NCBI GenBank assembly: GCA_028284775.1
Contig: JANQRB010000105.1
Location: 23,776-87,775, forward strand
Direction: 5' to 3'
Source of the DNA: Candidatus Kapaibacterium sp.
Lineage (GTDB): Bacteria; Bacteroidota; Ignavibacteria; Kapaibacteriales; UBA7675
DNA: 64,000 nt
The notes beneath the pieces were generated by a model. That model saw nothing but the letters and a program-made list of their open reading frames with translations. It ran no database searches and was not told the origin of the DNA. Made by a program: the position numbers and the translations under genes. Every line of letters begins with the position of its first letter. Position 1 is the stretch's first letter. Shown in pieces: positions 36,879 to 47,200 of this stretch.

Positions 36879-38057
36879 ATGAGTTTGAATCGCAGCTTGC
36901 TACTACTATACACATTGCTGACATGCATGCCAGCGGTTCTGCCCGCACAGGAGGCAGAACAGCAAATTTCCTTTGCCCGCGAGTCGCGGCCGCATAGTTA
37001 TTATGTGCAACAAGCCGAGCTGTGGTGGCGCGAGCTGGAGAAGGACCGGCGTTCCGAATCCAACTGGTACAACTACTTCAGAGCCTGTCGCAATGCTCAT
37101 GGGACCGCCGACTGGCGGACGGATTTTGTCGACGAGTCGCCTTTTCTTCGTCGGGGCGCTGACATCGTGCAACTGATGCAGCGCAACATTCCCACAAGCT
37201 TCACTTACTATTATCTTTCGTATCTGAACGAGGGGATCGGCACTGAAATGGGACCGAATCTCCTGCTGGCCTACCAGATGAATCCTGACTTCGAGGGCAT
37301 TCGATCCAGTGTAATATCCTATGCCGAAAGCAGCCTGAATCCGGAGTTGCGACAGCGAGTTAACGCTGAATGGTTTCGCAGCAATGAGATTTCACCGCAA
37401 TTGCTGACTTATGCTTATAATGTTTTGTCGTCGTTAGGGGAGAATGCCCTGCTTTTGACGCAGCACGACAACGATACTTATCCGATCTGGATGCTGCAGG
37501 ATGCGCTCGACATTCGCGCCGACGTCACCGTTATCAACATCGATTTCCTGCTGCTCGGACACTATCGCAATTATTGTCTTGACCTACTCAAGATCCCCTC
37601 CCGAGCGCTGGACGTGCAGAGTGTCGATGATTATCATCGCAACTGGGAATCTATGGTGATGCACATACTTTCTCACTACAATCATGACCGTCCTTTATAC
37701 CTCGGCATGACAATTAACAAGCGCCTCTACCGGCAATTTGCCGACCGCATGACAGTCTCGGGCCTGGCATTCAGATTTGCGGGGCCCGACAAGTCGTTAA
37801 TAGAGTTCAATAAGTCCCTGTTTAAGGAATATTTTCTGCTGGACTATCTTACACAACGTTTCACGCATGATCGCAATCAGGGTAATATCGACTACCAGAA
37901 CCTCAATTATCTGAAGCTCTTCAAAATTTTATATGATGAATACAGCTCGGAAGCCAATCTTCGCGAGGCCGGGCGTATCAAGCAACTGGCCGTACTATTG
38001 CTGGGACGGATCGACAATCCGGACTATAAAGCGCGAATGCTGCAGGAGTTCAATTGA
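36879..38057 (+). CDS. Secreted protein related to the C-terminal domain of DUF2723 proteins
   Basis: 392 residues with a signal peptide (1-23, ending LPAQ). AGGTGA sits eight bases before the ATG. The central segment (NVLSSLGENALLLTQHDNDT, YPIWMLQDALDIRADVTVIN) matches the soluble tail of Bacteroidota DUF2723 membrane proteins (GT-C glycosyltransferase-like), where a GDNDTYPLWYLQ motif recurs. Here there are no transmembrane segments beyond the signal, so only the soluble domain exists as a stand-alone secreted protein. Function is unknown; a glycan- or lipid-linked role would be extrapolation. It converges with the membrane-protein gene at 38142. Confidence 0.72.
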   Translation: MSLNRSLLLLYTLLTCMPAVLPAQEAEQQISFARESRPHSYYVQQAELWWRELEKDRRSESNWYNYFRACRNAHGTADWRTDFVDESPFLRRGADIVQLMQRNIPTSFTYYYLSYLNEGIGTEMGPNLLLAYQMNPDFEGIRSSVISYAESSLNPELRQRVNAEWFRSNEISPQLLTYAYNVLSSLGENALLLTQHDNDTYPIWMLQDALDIRADVTVINIDFLLLGHYRNYCLDLLKIPSRALDVQSVDDYHRNWESMVMHILSHYNHDRPLYLGMTINKRLYRQFADRMTVSGLAFRFAGPDKSLIEFNKSLFKEYFLLDYLTQRFTHDRNQGNIDYQNLNYLKLFKILYDEYSSEANLREAGRIKQLAVLLLGRIDNPDYKARMLQEFN

Positions 38058-38141
38058 GAACGTGCTCGAAAACTTCAGACGATTCAGCGCTGCACGAATG
38101 ACCGGGGATTTCTCGAGCAAAAAATTTATCGGATGGAATGT

Positions 38142-38828
38142 TTAAGAATGCGCCGATTTCCTTCGTGAATACAAGGCAACAAGCGCGGAAGGAATTGCGA
38201 TGACCATGGCCATCTTGAAGACGATCTCCGCAGAGGCCAGGGCTGAATAGGCAGCCGTATCGCTGTACTCTCTGACAAGGCCCACGGAAACATTGCCCGC
38301 AAGATAGAGCAGCAGCCAGAGCATCGCGGCAATGATGTAATGCGAACGAATCGTTGCCATGCTTCCGGCAAGAAAGGCGAAAAGTCTTTGTTTGATAGAA
38401 GCGCGTTGTGCCAGTAAAAGATAGGCGCCGAAGACGACCGGCGCCAGTTTGAGCAGCAGTGCGACGATTGTGAAGTGCGCAAGCTGCAAGCCGGCATACG
38501 AGCCGACCATGAGCATTGAATTGCTGAAGAGGCTGATAGCCGAGTCGATTGCCGCCACGACCAGAAAGCCGCCCAACATCCACAGAAAACGCTTCTTCCA
38601 GATAGCGCTTTGATTGCTTTTGGCGAATTCGCGCTGCAGTTTATCGCCGTGGCCAATCCGATGAGTTGCTATGAGAAAGCGTTCTTCAATACTCAGCTTC
38701 GAAGCCGCAAGCGAATCTATGATGTCGAGCAAATGCCCTTCGAGTTCCTCAAGCACCTCCCGCGTCATTGCCTCTTCGCGGCCTAGATCCTCGCGCCAGC
38801 TTTCGACAGCAGTGTTCAGGTTAAACAT
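38142..38828 (-). CDS. Permease-prefix (HAAS-like) membrane protein
   Basis: 228 residues from ATG 38828. The N-terminal 80 residues are a cytosolic helical domain (AVESWREDLGREEAMTREVL ... EELEGHL, IGHGDKLQREFAKSN) like the permease-prefix/HAAS domain that partners PadR regulators. Then come about five transmembrane helices (starting at LWMLGGFLVVAAIDSA, SMLMVGSYAGLQLAHFTIVA, PVVFGAYLLLA, YIIAAMLWLLLYLAG and AEIVFKMAMVIAIPSALVAL). The ATG lies inside the end of the PadR gene (13-base overlap), so the two are cotranscribed and probably translationally coupled. The likely role is membrane-linked control of, or response to, the PadR regulator; the signal is unknown. Confidence 0.78.
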   Translation of the reverse strand: MFNLNTAVESWREDLGREEAMTREVLEELEGHLLDIIDSLAASKLSIEERFLIATHRIGHGDKLQREFAKSNQSAIWKKRFLWMLGGFLVVAAIDSAISLFSNSMLMVGSYAGLQLAHFTIVALLLKLAPVVFGAYLLLAQRASIKQRLFAFLAGSMATIRSHYIIAAMLWLLLYLAGNVSVGLVREYSDTAAYSALASAEIVFKMAMVIAIPSALVALYSRRKSAHS

Positions 38829-39172
38829 TCTTCCGCTCCCCACAATCGTTCCAGAGTAGCATGAACCAGCATCCATTGTTGTTTGTCGTTCGCTAACTGG
38901 CGTTTACCATTAGCTTTCAGCTTGTAATATTTGCGTTTACGTCCGCTGGCCGCCGCACGCCATTCCGACTGAATGCAGCCCTGCGCTTCCAGCTTGTGCA
39001 GCAGGGGATAGAGCATCCCGTCTTTCCATTGCATCGCGCCACCCGAGACTTCGTTGATGCGCTTGATAATCTCATAGCCATAGTTTTCACCCTCGGCGAG
39101 AATCGCCAGAACAATGGGCTTGGCCGAGGCGGCGACCAAATCCTTCGCTAGAGTAGTATCCTGTGAATCCAT
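38816..39172 (-). CDS. PadR-family transcriptional regulator
   Basis: 118 residues from ATG 39172 (an upstream in-frame TTG is less likely). A winged helix-turn-helix of the PadR type: ILAEGENYGYEIIKRIN (helix 1-2), GAMQWKDGMLYPLLHKLEAQ (recognition helix with the signature LYPLLHKLE), and a beta-wing in EWRAAASGRKRKYYKLKANG. A short C-terminal helix serves dimerisation. Overlap with the downstream membrane-protein gene indicates a two-gene regulatory operon, as seen for other PadR/HAAS pairs. Confidence 0.9.
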   Translation of the reverse strand: MDSQDTTLAKDLVAASAKPIVLAILAEGENYGYEIIKRINEVSGGAMQWKDGMLYPLLHKLEAQGCIQSEWRAAASGRKRKYYKLKANGKRQLANDKQQWMLVHATLERLWGAEECLT

Positions 39173-39311
39173 AAATATCTCGCGCAATAGTAAACAGACA
39201 AATGTATAAGCGTTTGCCGGAAACTGAGCAGCAACATAGTGAAAAGTCGGCGACGAAAGATGTTAATATCTGATCGCTTTTCGCACCGTCGGAATTGCAG
39301 CGCAATCCTGC

Positions 39312-41000
39312 TCAGGGCAGCACCACAAAAGCAGCAGAGGCGGCGCCGAAGTTCGTTGCCAGGGTATAGGTATAGAGGCCCGGAGCCAGTCCCGCCGTTG
39401 CCGCAAGGAATGAATAGCTGCCCGGGGGATAAAACTTTTCGGTCAATGTCGCTACATGATTGCCTACGACATTGCTCAGGCTGAGACGCACCCAGGTGGA
39501 CCGCGTCAGACGAAAGCCCAGTTTGCTTTGCGACCGGCAGGGATTGGGTGCTGCATCGTCCAGTTGAAAGATCGCGCTTCGGTCTACGGTCGGCGCCATC
39601 CCGCTCGCTGTCGTCTTGAGCGAGGTTTCAGCGCTGAAAATGTTAAGGATAGCGCTGCCATCGCGCCCATCTGTCCAAGCTGCGAGCGCCTTACCCTCGG
39701 CTGCAACCAGGCCGGCGTAGCGACCGACGCCATAGCCGCTGTTGTTAAGACCAACGGTCGCGAAATCCGTTGCGGCGCTGCTCAAGGCTTTGTTAGCAGA
39801 AAACGCCAGGCCGCCATCGGAGGAATGGCAATAGTAAAAGTGTACGGCGGCATTCCCGGCGGCGGCACGGCCGTCGTACCAGCAAAGGCTGATGTTGCCG
39901 GCTTCGTCTATGGCTGCATTGGGATGAAACTGGTGCCGGCCGAGACCGGCCGGATCGTCATTGACAATAAGCGGCGTGCTCCAATGAGTCCCATCGTCCG
40001 CTGAAAAGGAAAAGTAGATATCCAGACCGTTTTCTTCGGCTTGGTTTACACCGTCGGCGCACCAGGCCAGGTAGAGGCGCCCGGTCGAATGGTCCGCCTG
40101 GATATAGGCGCTTGGATGAACGACAACGCCGGTGACATTGTCCTGCTCCGTCCCCGCCGACCAGGTCGGCAGATGGATGTTGCTGACTTTGCGAGCCTCC
40201 CGGAAGCTCAGCCCGCCGTCCTCCGAAACGCGGTGCCACAAGGACCAATGGTCCGCCGCCTCATCTTCAGTCGCGACAAAAGTGACGTGCACTTTTCCTG
40301 CGCGATCGACAGCCACGCTGGGCAGGCGAGCAACACTGAATCGTTCGTCCGATACTTCCACGACCGTTGACTCGAATGCTTTTGCAGCGACGGCTTTTCT
40401 GAGCAGCACCACACGTGAGGCCTCGCCGTTGAGCCCTTCAGATCGATGGCTGGCCGCCAGGTACAGCGTTCCGCGCTTGGGTGAATCGCTTCTGTCGACC
40501 GCGGGCCACTGCTCATCGTAAAGCTCCGTGAATGCATTAGCGCTCGCAATGGCGACGGCATTCTCCTCTTGTTGCCAGTTTTGTCCGCCGTCGCTCGAAA
40601 ATGCCCAGAAAATTCCGGTTGCGGGTAAGAGGGGCTGCGAAGGCAGGGAATAGGCGTAAAACCAGAGCATATAGAGCATGCCATCGGCATCGAAGACAAG
40701 CTGCGGATCGGCGGCGGCACGGAGAATTCCCTCGTCGGGTGGCAGCGGCCTGAAAGCCGCTTCCGTCCAGGTCTGGCCGAAATTGTGGCTGAAGTAGATC
40801 GGAAAGGTCGTTTGCGTCGCCGATTCGCTGCGCATGAAAGTAAGCACGGCGTTGTTGCTATTGCCGGGATTGAGCGCGGCAAAAACATTTGCCTCGATTT
40901 TGCCGGCATCGCCAATCCCGACGTCTGTTCCGGCGCACAGAATTAGTGAGCCGGCGATTCCCACGAACAAGGCCATCAATACTTTCGAAACTTGTGACAT
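39312..41000 (-). CDS. Secreted BNR/sialidase-like propeller protein with T9SS sorting domain
   Basis: 562 residues from ATG 41000 (AGGATG upstream). Signal peptide 1-24. Residues about 30-460 form a sialidase-like propeller with Asp-box type turns: SHNFGQTW, SSDGGQNW, SEDGGLSF, SADDGTHW and SSDGGLAF. The catalytic Arg triad and Tyr of true sialidases cannot be confirmed. The last 80 residues are a T9SS type A sorting domain (DDAAPNPCRSQSKLGFRL ... YPPGSYSF ... GLAPGLYTYTL), so the protein is sent across the outer membrane and probably anchored or released at the surface. Confidence 0.82.
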   Translation of the reverse strand: MSQVSKVLMALFVGIAGSLILCAGTDVGIGDAGKIEANVFAALNPGNSNNAVLTFMRSESATQTTFPIYFSHNFGQTWTEAAFRPLPPDEGILRAAADPQLVFDADGMLYMLWFYAYSLPSQPLLPATGIFWAFSSDGGQNWQQEENAVAIASANAFTELYDEQWPAVDRSDSPKRGTLYLAASHRSEGLNGEASRVVLLRKAVAAKAFESTVVEVSDERFSVARLPSVAVDRAGKVHVTFVATEDEAADHWSLWHRVSEDGGLSFREARKVSNIHLPTWSAGTEQDNVTGVVVHPSAYIQADHSTGRLYLAWCADGVNQAEENGLDIYFSFSADDGTHWSTPLIVNDDPAGLGRHQFHPNAAIDEAGNISLCWYDGRAAAGNAAVHFYYCHSSDGGLAFSANKALSSAATDFATVGLNNSGYGVGRYAGLVAAEGKALAAWTDGRDGSAILNIFSAETSLKTTASGMAPTVDRSAIFQLDDAAPNPCRSQSKLGFRLTRSTWVRLSLSNVVGNHVATLTEKFYPPGSYSFLAATAGLAPGLYTYTLATNFGAASAAFVVLP

Positions 41001-41396
41001 GCTTTCATCCTGTAGACAATGTACAAAATCATACATAGAAGTGCTACGTATAATTTTTAAATTAAGTTACAGGGAAACGAATCGGTGAGTTCACGACGGC
41101 TGCTGACATACCCGGCCTGACAAGCTCGATAGCGGCCCCTCATTTGTCAAATAGTGGCAAGGCTCCTCACAGACAATTTCTCTCCTGCTCCGACGGCGAT
41201 CAAGCGGAATACCGCGAACGTCCTGATGTTGTTATTAAACGCAGGTAGTTTGCCGGTCAACGCAAAGGGCAGTATTCGGCGAAGTATTGCTTCCGGGCAG
41301 ACTTGATGCAGCCGATGCGCCTTCCGGGGTTTGCCTAATCGACGCTATGCTATAAATTGCAGCTTCGATTGGCAAGTGTTCAACAATTCCGGGCGT
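41001..41396. other. Divergent intergenic region
   Basis: About 400 bases between divergently oriented genes (BNR protein leftward, lipoprotein rightward). AT-rich near 41040-41080 (TATAATTTTTAAATTAAG), a plausible site for the leftward promoter. No gene or strong hairpin seen. Confidence 0.4.
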
Positions 41397-42098
41397 ATGA
41401 AAGCCGCACTATTTTTTGTCATCCTGCTCCTGATACCGGCCTGTCGGGACAATGCCACCGGGATTGCGCAGCGCGCGCATCGGACGTTGCAGGAACAGCT
41501 TATTCCGCTGTCAATCGGCAACTGGTGGCGCTATGATTGGGAAGAACGGGAAAGCGGAGCGCGGGGCAGCCTGCGCCAAACGCTGCAATACGGCGGTGCG
41601 ATGGCCGATCGCCTGAATCGCTGGAACGAGGAGGATCGCGCTTACCAGCCGGCGGGAACGAGCTTTAGCTATAGTTTTATCGAAGAGGATTCTCTGCTTG
41701 GAATGGACCTCGCCTACTATGATGACGGTGACGAACGCGGTCTTCTGGCGGGCTTTCAGCCGGACGGAGCTCTGAGCTTCGACCGCTTTTATTGGTACAG
41801 CCTGCCAGCGGGCGATATCGAACCGGGCAATGTTTTTCGGATGACGAGCGACGACGGCGGCATAGCGACGGCGGAGTGGCTCGCGGTCGATACGCCCGTA
41901 GAAACGCCGGCCGGCAGCTTCCGCTGCGCGCTGCTCCGACTGAGCATGCAGCAGCCCAAAGGGGAAGCGGGCCCGCAATTGACCCGGTACTTCGCGCGCG
42001 GCACGGGTATCGTGAGGATGGACTACGAATTTGTGCGGGACGGCGGCCGGGAACAGCGCGTCTACCTGCTGACGAACTTACAATTGCCTCAACGCTGA
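41397..42098 (+). CDS. Lipoprotein of unknown function
   Basis: 233 residues from ATG 41397, selected because it starts directly at a lipoprotein signal (FFVILLLIPAC, acylated Cys16); an upstream in-frame ATG at 41331 would add 22 uncharacteristic residues. The mature part is a beta-rich domain with WWRYDWEERESG, TSFSYSFIEEDSLLGMDLAY, TPVETPAGSFRCALLRL and YFARGTGIVRMDYEF. The last two elements resemble those of lipoproteins in which a fixed-format response is measured (xxTPAGxFxCxxY ... YxPGxGxVxx), a common FCB-group family of unknown role. It precedes the PNGase F-like gene in the same direction by 147 bases. Confidence 0.75.
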   Translation: MKAALFFVILLLIPACRDNATGIAQRAHRTLQEQLIPLSIGNWWRYDWEERESGARGSLRQTLQYGGAMADRLNRWNEEDRAYQPAGTSFSYSFIEEDSLLGMDLAYYDDGDERGLLAGFQPDGALSFDRFYWYSLPAGDIEPGNVFRMTSDDGGIATAEWLAVDTPVETPAGSFRCALLRLSMQQPKGEAGPQLTRYFARGTGIVRMDYEFVRDGGREQRVYLLTNLQLPQR

Positions 42099-42245
42099 GC
42101 GCGCCCCGGAAAATGCTCCAGCGAGAAGTGTCGGAAGTTTCGCGTCCTTGTGTAAATTGACGTTTCATTGCCGTCGGCTCCGCGGATATCAGGGCCGCTG
42201 CCGCCCCCGGCTCATAATTTTGCTTACCGTGCAGGAAAGATCGAT

Positions 42246-44114
42246 ATGATGCCCGTCTGTACCCGCCTTTTCAGCTTATCCGCACTACTTTCCGCTTTTA
42301 TTCTCATCCTGTCGGCTATGGCGCTGCCGGCGCAGGATTTTTCGGATGGACCGTACGGCGACGACTTTTTCACTATCGCTCCCGACTTCAATCTGCCCAC
42401 GCTGGATGGCGAACGCAGCTTCCGCGATCTGTGGACAGGTGAAGACTCCTTCATCTTCCTTGGCCGAACACGCGGTAACCCACGCTGGGACGGCGTCTGG
42501 ACGTCCGACCGCCGCCTGCTCATCGACAATTCGCCGCTGAATGTTCACTACATCTTCTTTTCCTTTGCGAGTGATGAGGCAGAAGCGCTACAAGACATCC
42601 AGTTTATGAAGTCGTCAGTCGACGATGCTTTGATAGCCATCGGAGGCGAACGCGCCGAACACTTTCGCGAACGCGTCCATTATGTCACGCAGCCGGCCAA
42701 CCGCCTGCAGGGCTGGCTCAACGACGTCCTGACAAAGCGCAATTTTGCGGCATTTGCGATTGACCGCTTCCAGCGCCTGCGCGAAGTTGGTAATATGGAG
42801 TTGCTCGGCTTGCAGGAAGGCAAACAGATGGGCTACCTGGCCAATGAGGCGATGTACTTTAATTACGAGTGGGATGTGACGCAGCGCATCCAAAGCAATG
42901 AACGACTGATTGTGCCGGTATTCGAGGAGGACGCAAGTCCCGGGAATCGCTTTTCCGTGGATGTGCATCTTCCGGACGCCGAAGCGCTGGCGCAGTACGA
43001 CCGGCTGGAAGTGGAGCTGCAGATGGATTGTCCGGGTCGTTCGGACGCCAATTGCCCCGAGTGGGATCGCCTGGCGCACCTTTATCTTTGCGACGATCCT
43101 GATTCCGACGACTGCGGCATCGAGCTGGCGCGCTGGATCACGAGCTACCATCGGATCGGCTACTGGCTGACGGATGTTTCGCAGATGCTCGGTTTCCTCC
43201 GCGAGGGCGGCCGGCAGCGCTTCCGGTTTTTTGCGCAGGATCCCTGGATCATCAGCGTCAACCTACACTTTTCCAGTAGCGGCGGGGCAGCGCCGACACG
43301 CATTCTCCCGCTATGGACGGGCGGAGCGTATAAGGAAGACTACAACGCCAATCACCCGCCAATCGAAATCGAAGTCCTCGAAGACTTCGAGCGTGTTGAA
43401 CTCTATGCCCTGATCACCGGTCACGGCTGGGGCGCCGAACTTGACAACTGCGCCGAATTCTGCAATCACCAGCACTTCTTCTTTGTCAATGACAAAGGTG
43501 ACTACCTGAAGGATCATGCCATTGCCGGTGATCGTCTGGGATGTTTCAACACCGTCGCGGATGGCGTAGTACCAAACCAGTACGGCACCTGGCATCTCGG
43601 CCGGGCCGGTTGGTGTCCCGGACAGGATGTCCGCCCTTACGTGGTCGACGTCACGGAGAACATGCAGGTCGGTAGCAATACCATAAGCTATCTGTCGCTC
43701 TTTGAGGGCGATGATTATCAGCCGCGCCCCAATCCAAATTCGACCGGCGGATTTCCGGCCAACATCAACATGAGTTCGTACCTGGTCTTTTGGGGCGGTG
43801 ACGCCGATAGGCCCGACCTGATTTCTTCCGCAGGGGAGACCAATGAAGATGGCCATTGGGTTGGAGAATGTGCACCCAATCCGCTTGCGGCAGGGGGCAG
43901 CTTCCGGGTCGATCTCAAGGAGCCGGCGATAGTCAGAATTGAAGTCAGCGATCTAATGGGAGGCCAGCCGACGACCCCGCTGTTCACCGAATTACGACCC
44001 GCCGGCCCTCAGTTCCTGCACTTTGATGCCTCGGGCCTTGCTGCTGGCAGCTATGTGTGCCGGCTGCAGATCGGATCGCAGCGCTTTGTTCGCAAAATAA
44101 ACGTTTTGCGCTAA
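42246..44114 (+). CDS. Secreted PNGase F-like N-glycanase with T9SS sorting domain
   Basis: 622 residues from ATG 42246 (AGGAAAG six bases upstream). Signal peptide 1-27 (ending LPAQ). Residues 30-190 resemble a redoxin-like domain (APDFNLPTLDGERSF) without a CxxC motif. About 210-385 and 385-540 match the two jelly-roll domains of peptide-N-glycosidase F: DCPGRSDANCPEWDRLAHLY in the first, and ALITGHGWGAELDNCAEFCN followed by HQHFFFV in the second. The acidic residues there fit the family's catalytic cleft, but which residue is the base cannot be fixed. Such enzymes remove N-glycans from glycoproteins, usually of host or eukaryotic origin. A T9SS sorting domain occupies the last 80 residues (PNPLAAGGSFRVDL ... 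GLAAGSYVCRL). Confidence 0.85.
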   Translation: MMPVCTRLFSLSALLSAFILILSAMALPAQDFSDGPYGDDFFTIAPDFNLPTLDGERSFRDLWTGEDSFIFLGRTRGNPRWDGVWTSDRRLLIDNSPLNVHYIFFSFASDEAEALQDIQFMKSSVDDALIAIGGERAEHFRERVHYVTQPANRLQGWLNDVLTKRNFAAFAIDRFQRLREVGNMELLGLQEGKQMGYLANEAMYFNYEWDVTQRIQSNERLIVPVFEEDASPGNRFSVDVHLPDAEALAQYDRLEVELQMDCPGRSDANCPEWDRLAHLYLCDDPDSDDCGIELARWITSYHRIGYWLTDVSQMLGFLREGGRQRFRFFAQDPWIISVNLHFSSSGGAAPTRILPLWTGGAYKEDYNANHPPIEIEVLEDFERVELYALITGHGWGAELDNCAEFCNHQHFFFVNDKGDYLKDHAIAGDRLGCFNTVADGVVPNQYGTWHLGRAGWCPGQDVRPYVVDVTENMQVGSNTISYLSLFEGDDYQPRPNPNSTGGFPANINMSSYLVFWGGDADRPDLISSAGETNEDGHWVGECAPNPLAAGGSFRVDLKEPAIVRIEVSDLMGGQPTTPLFTELRPAGPQFLHFDASGLAAGSYVCRLQIGSQRFVRKINVLR

Positions 44115-44247
44115 AGGAACCTGCCGCCAATAAGTGCTGTTAGGACGACGTCAGTTGCACAAACAATCATTGCTATGTGACTTTCCAGCCCGATTTGTCT
44201 TAATCCGCGTATTGAATCCCATGTGCCTTATCTGAAAGGGAAAACAA

Positions 44248-47200
44248 ATGAAAGGTGTTGTCGTTTCTTTGCTGGTACTGACCTGCGGTATGATGTATGC
44301 TCACCAGGCCCATGAGCAGGCAAGCACCCACGATCATGCGCATGATCACGGTCCGGCTGATATCAGCTTTATCAGTGATCGAAGCCGGCTGCCGGATGCC
44401 GCGGTGCAGGCGGCCTTCGCCGCTGAAGATCGTTGGCAGCAATTTGCACGGCGGCATACAAGCTGGCAGGTCGAGTTTGATGAGACGAGCGCCATGCCGC
44501 GCCGGGCTTTCGGCCGGCCGATCGCGGTAGCCGCTGATACGGATCCTTTCGCAAGCGCCATCACTTTCCTGAATGCGGAGCTGGAAGATTTTACCGCCGA
44601 CATCGATCATCTGGTGCCGATCAACGCGCATTCAACAGCCAAATATACCTATGTCGATTTTCAGCAGCGTCACGCCGGCCTTGACGTACTTAACAGCCGC
44701 GTGCGCCTGCGATTTACTCCTGATTGGCGGGTTGCGATGTTCGGCCTCGAGCTTTTTCCCGCGATCGAGCTGAACACCGTCCCGACCCTGACAGTCGACG
44801 ATGCGATTACGGTCGGTCTGAGCGAGCTGAAAGACTGGGAGCGGCAGTACGTTCGCGCAGCGCCCGAACTGAAGATTCAGCCGGTGCCGGCTGGGGACAG
44901 CTACCGCTACCATCTGGTCTATGAAATGGAAGTCAGGGCGGAAGACGATGGCGAAGGACCTGTCTGGCTCTACACGCTTGTCGATGCGCACACGGGACAG
45001 ATTATCTACCGGCAGAATCAAATGTGCAGCGTCGACACCTACACGCTCACCGGCACGGTTTCGCTAAGCAACCCGCACGATGGACCTTTCGAGCCCATTC
45101 CACTGGCCGGTGTCAAAGTAAGCGCCCGCGGACGCGACTATTTCACCGATGCCAACGGCCGCCTCAACTATCCCGGCGCCACGCCGACCAACGCCCGCAT
45201 TTTTCTTGAAAACGGCAATGCCAAAGTCGTGTCGGGCAACCAGGGCAACAATGCCGAGTCGCCGAATTTCAATGTAACGCTCGAACCCGGCGACAATACG
45301 ATATCGCTGGATGGGGCCTTCAACCGGCGTCAGCTGTCGGCATTTTATCATACGAACCTCATTTATTCCTATATGAAGTCGAAGCTGCCGGATTTCGAAG
45401 GCCTCGACAAACCTCTGGTGGTAAGGGTCGATCGCCCCAACGGCGCTTGTAACGCCTTCTACGACGGCAGCTCCATCAACTTCTTCAATGAGAACAGTAA
45501 CTGTTTCTCCTTCGCCGAAGTGCGGGATGTGGTCTATCACGAATACGGTCACGCCATCTCATGGGAATTCTACACTTCCTTTGGACAGCCGTTCCGCAAC
45601 GGCGCGCTGGGCGAAGCCTACTCCGACGTCTGGGGAATGTTGCTGACCGGCGAAGGCATTCTCGGCAAGGGCGCGCGCAAGAGCAGCCCCAATTCCTTTA
45701 TTCGCCGCTATGACAACCGGCGTCGGGTCTACCCGCAGGATATCCGCAATGAGGTCCATCGCGACGGTGAAATTCTGGCCGGCGCCTGGTGGGATCTGGC
45801 GCAGATTCTGGGCTCGTTGGAGCAGATGGGCGATCTGTTCGCCGAGACCCTGCATGGCCTGGCCAACGGACCTTCGGGCACCGAAGGCGCGGTATACAGC
45901 GACGTGCTGGTCGATGCCTTGCTGGCCGATGACGATGACGGCGACCTCAGCAATGGCGGTCCCAATGCAGCTGCTATCCTCGAAGCATTCGCGCTGCACG
46001 GCATCACGATCCGCAATGTACAACTGTCTCATACGGAGCAGGAAAGCGCAGCCGCCGAGAAAGCTATCGCAGTCGAGGTGACGGCCGATTTTCCCGAGAT
46101 CGTCCTCAATGATCGTGTCCGGGGCGATATCTTTCTGATGTATCGCACGAGGCCGACGGAAGAGTGGAAGCGGGCACCCAGCGAACGCATGGGCGCCTCG
46201 ACGACGGAAGACGGCTCGGTGCGCTATCGGGCGCTCGTTCCGGCAATGCCCGCCGGTACGGTCCTCAGCTACTTTTTTGAGGCGCAGGATGAAATAGGCA
46301 ATCGGCTGCGGGCGCTGCCGTCGGGTGTCGATCCCGCCGAAGGACCGGAGTTGGCCAACCCGCCATTCGTTCGACTGATCGGCCTGGAGCAGCAGGTGTC
46401 GGAAAATTTCGAAACCGGCGATTTCTCGGACTGGAAAATCGGCGCGCCCGACGATAACGCAACGGCGGGCATCTGGGAAATCGATGCTCCCAACGGCACC
46501 TTCTTTAATTTTCAGCCGGTGCAGCCGGGCGCGGACAACACGCCCGATGAACGGGCCGAGCGCAATTTCTGCGCCTTCACGGGCAATACGGGCCAGCCCA
46601 ACGAACTACCCGGCGCCAATGACGTCGATGCAGGCAAAACAACGCTGTTCTCGCCGATTTTCGACCTCAGCGACTATCGCGCGCCGGCGATCGAATACTA
46701 CCGCTGGTACAGCAACGATGCGAGCATCAATCCAAATAACGATTTCTGGGAAGTTCACATCAGCAATGACGGCGCGTCCTGGATTCCGGTGGAACGCACG
46801 CGCAACTCCGATGCGAGCTGGCGCCGGATTGCCTTCAGCGTCAGCGACTATGTTGAACCGAACGCGACCGTACAATTGCGTTTCGTTGCCGCCGACAATT
46901 TGGTGTCTGGTGCCCAGAGTAATGGCGGCAGCCTGGTGGAAGCTGCCATCGACGATCTTGCCATTTACGATATCGAAGACGATCCCGATACCCACCCGAC
47001 CTCGGTTGCCGATCAGGATACGCCCGACCGAAACGGACTCAATGTCTACCCCAATCCGGTGGTGGACAATCTGACGATTGAGGTTGAGTATTTGCCGTCA
47101 GCGCCTTTGCAGGTTGTGCTCTATTCCGCCCTTGGTACGGTTATAGCGCGGGCCGAGCTCAATTCCGAGCGGCGCCTGACAATCCCGACCCAGGGAATTG

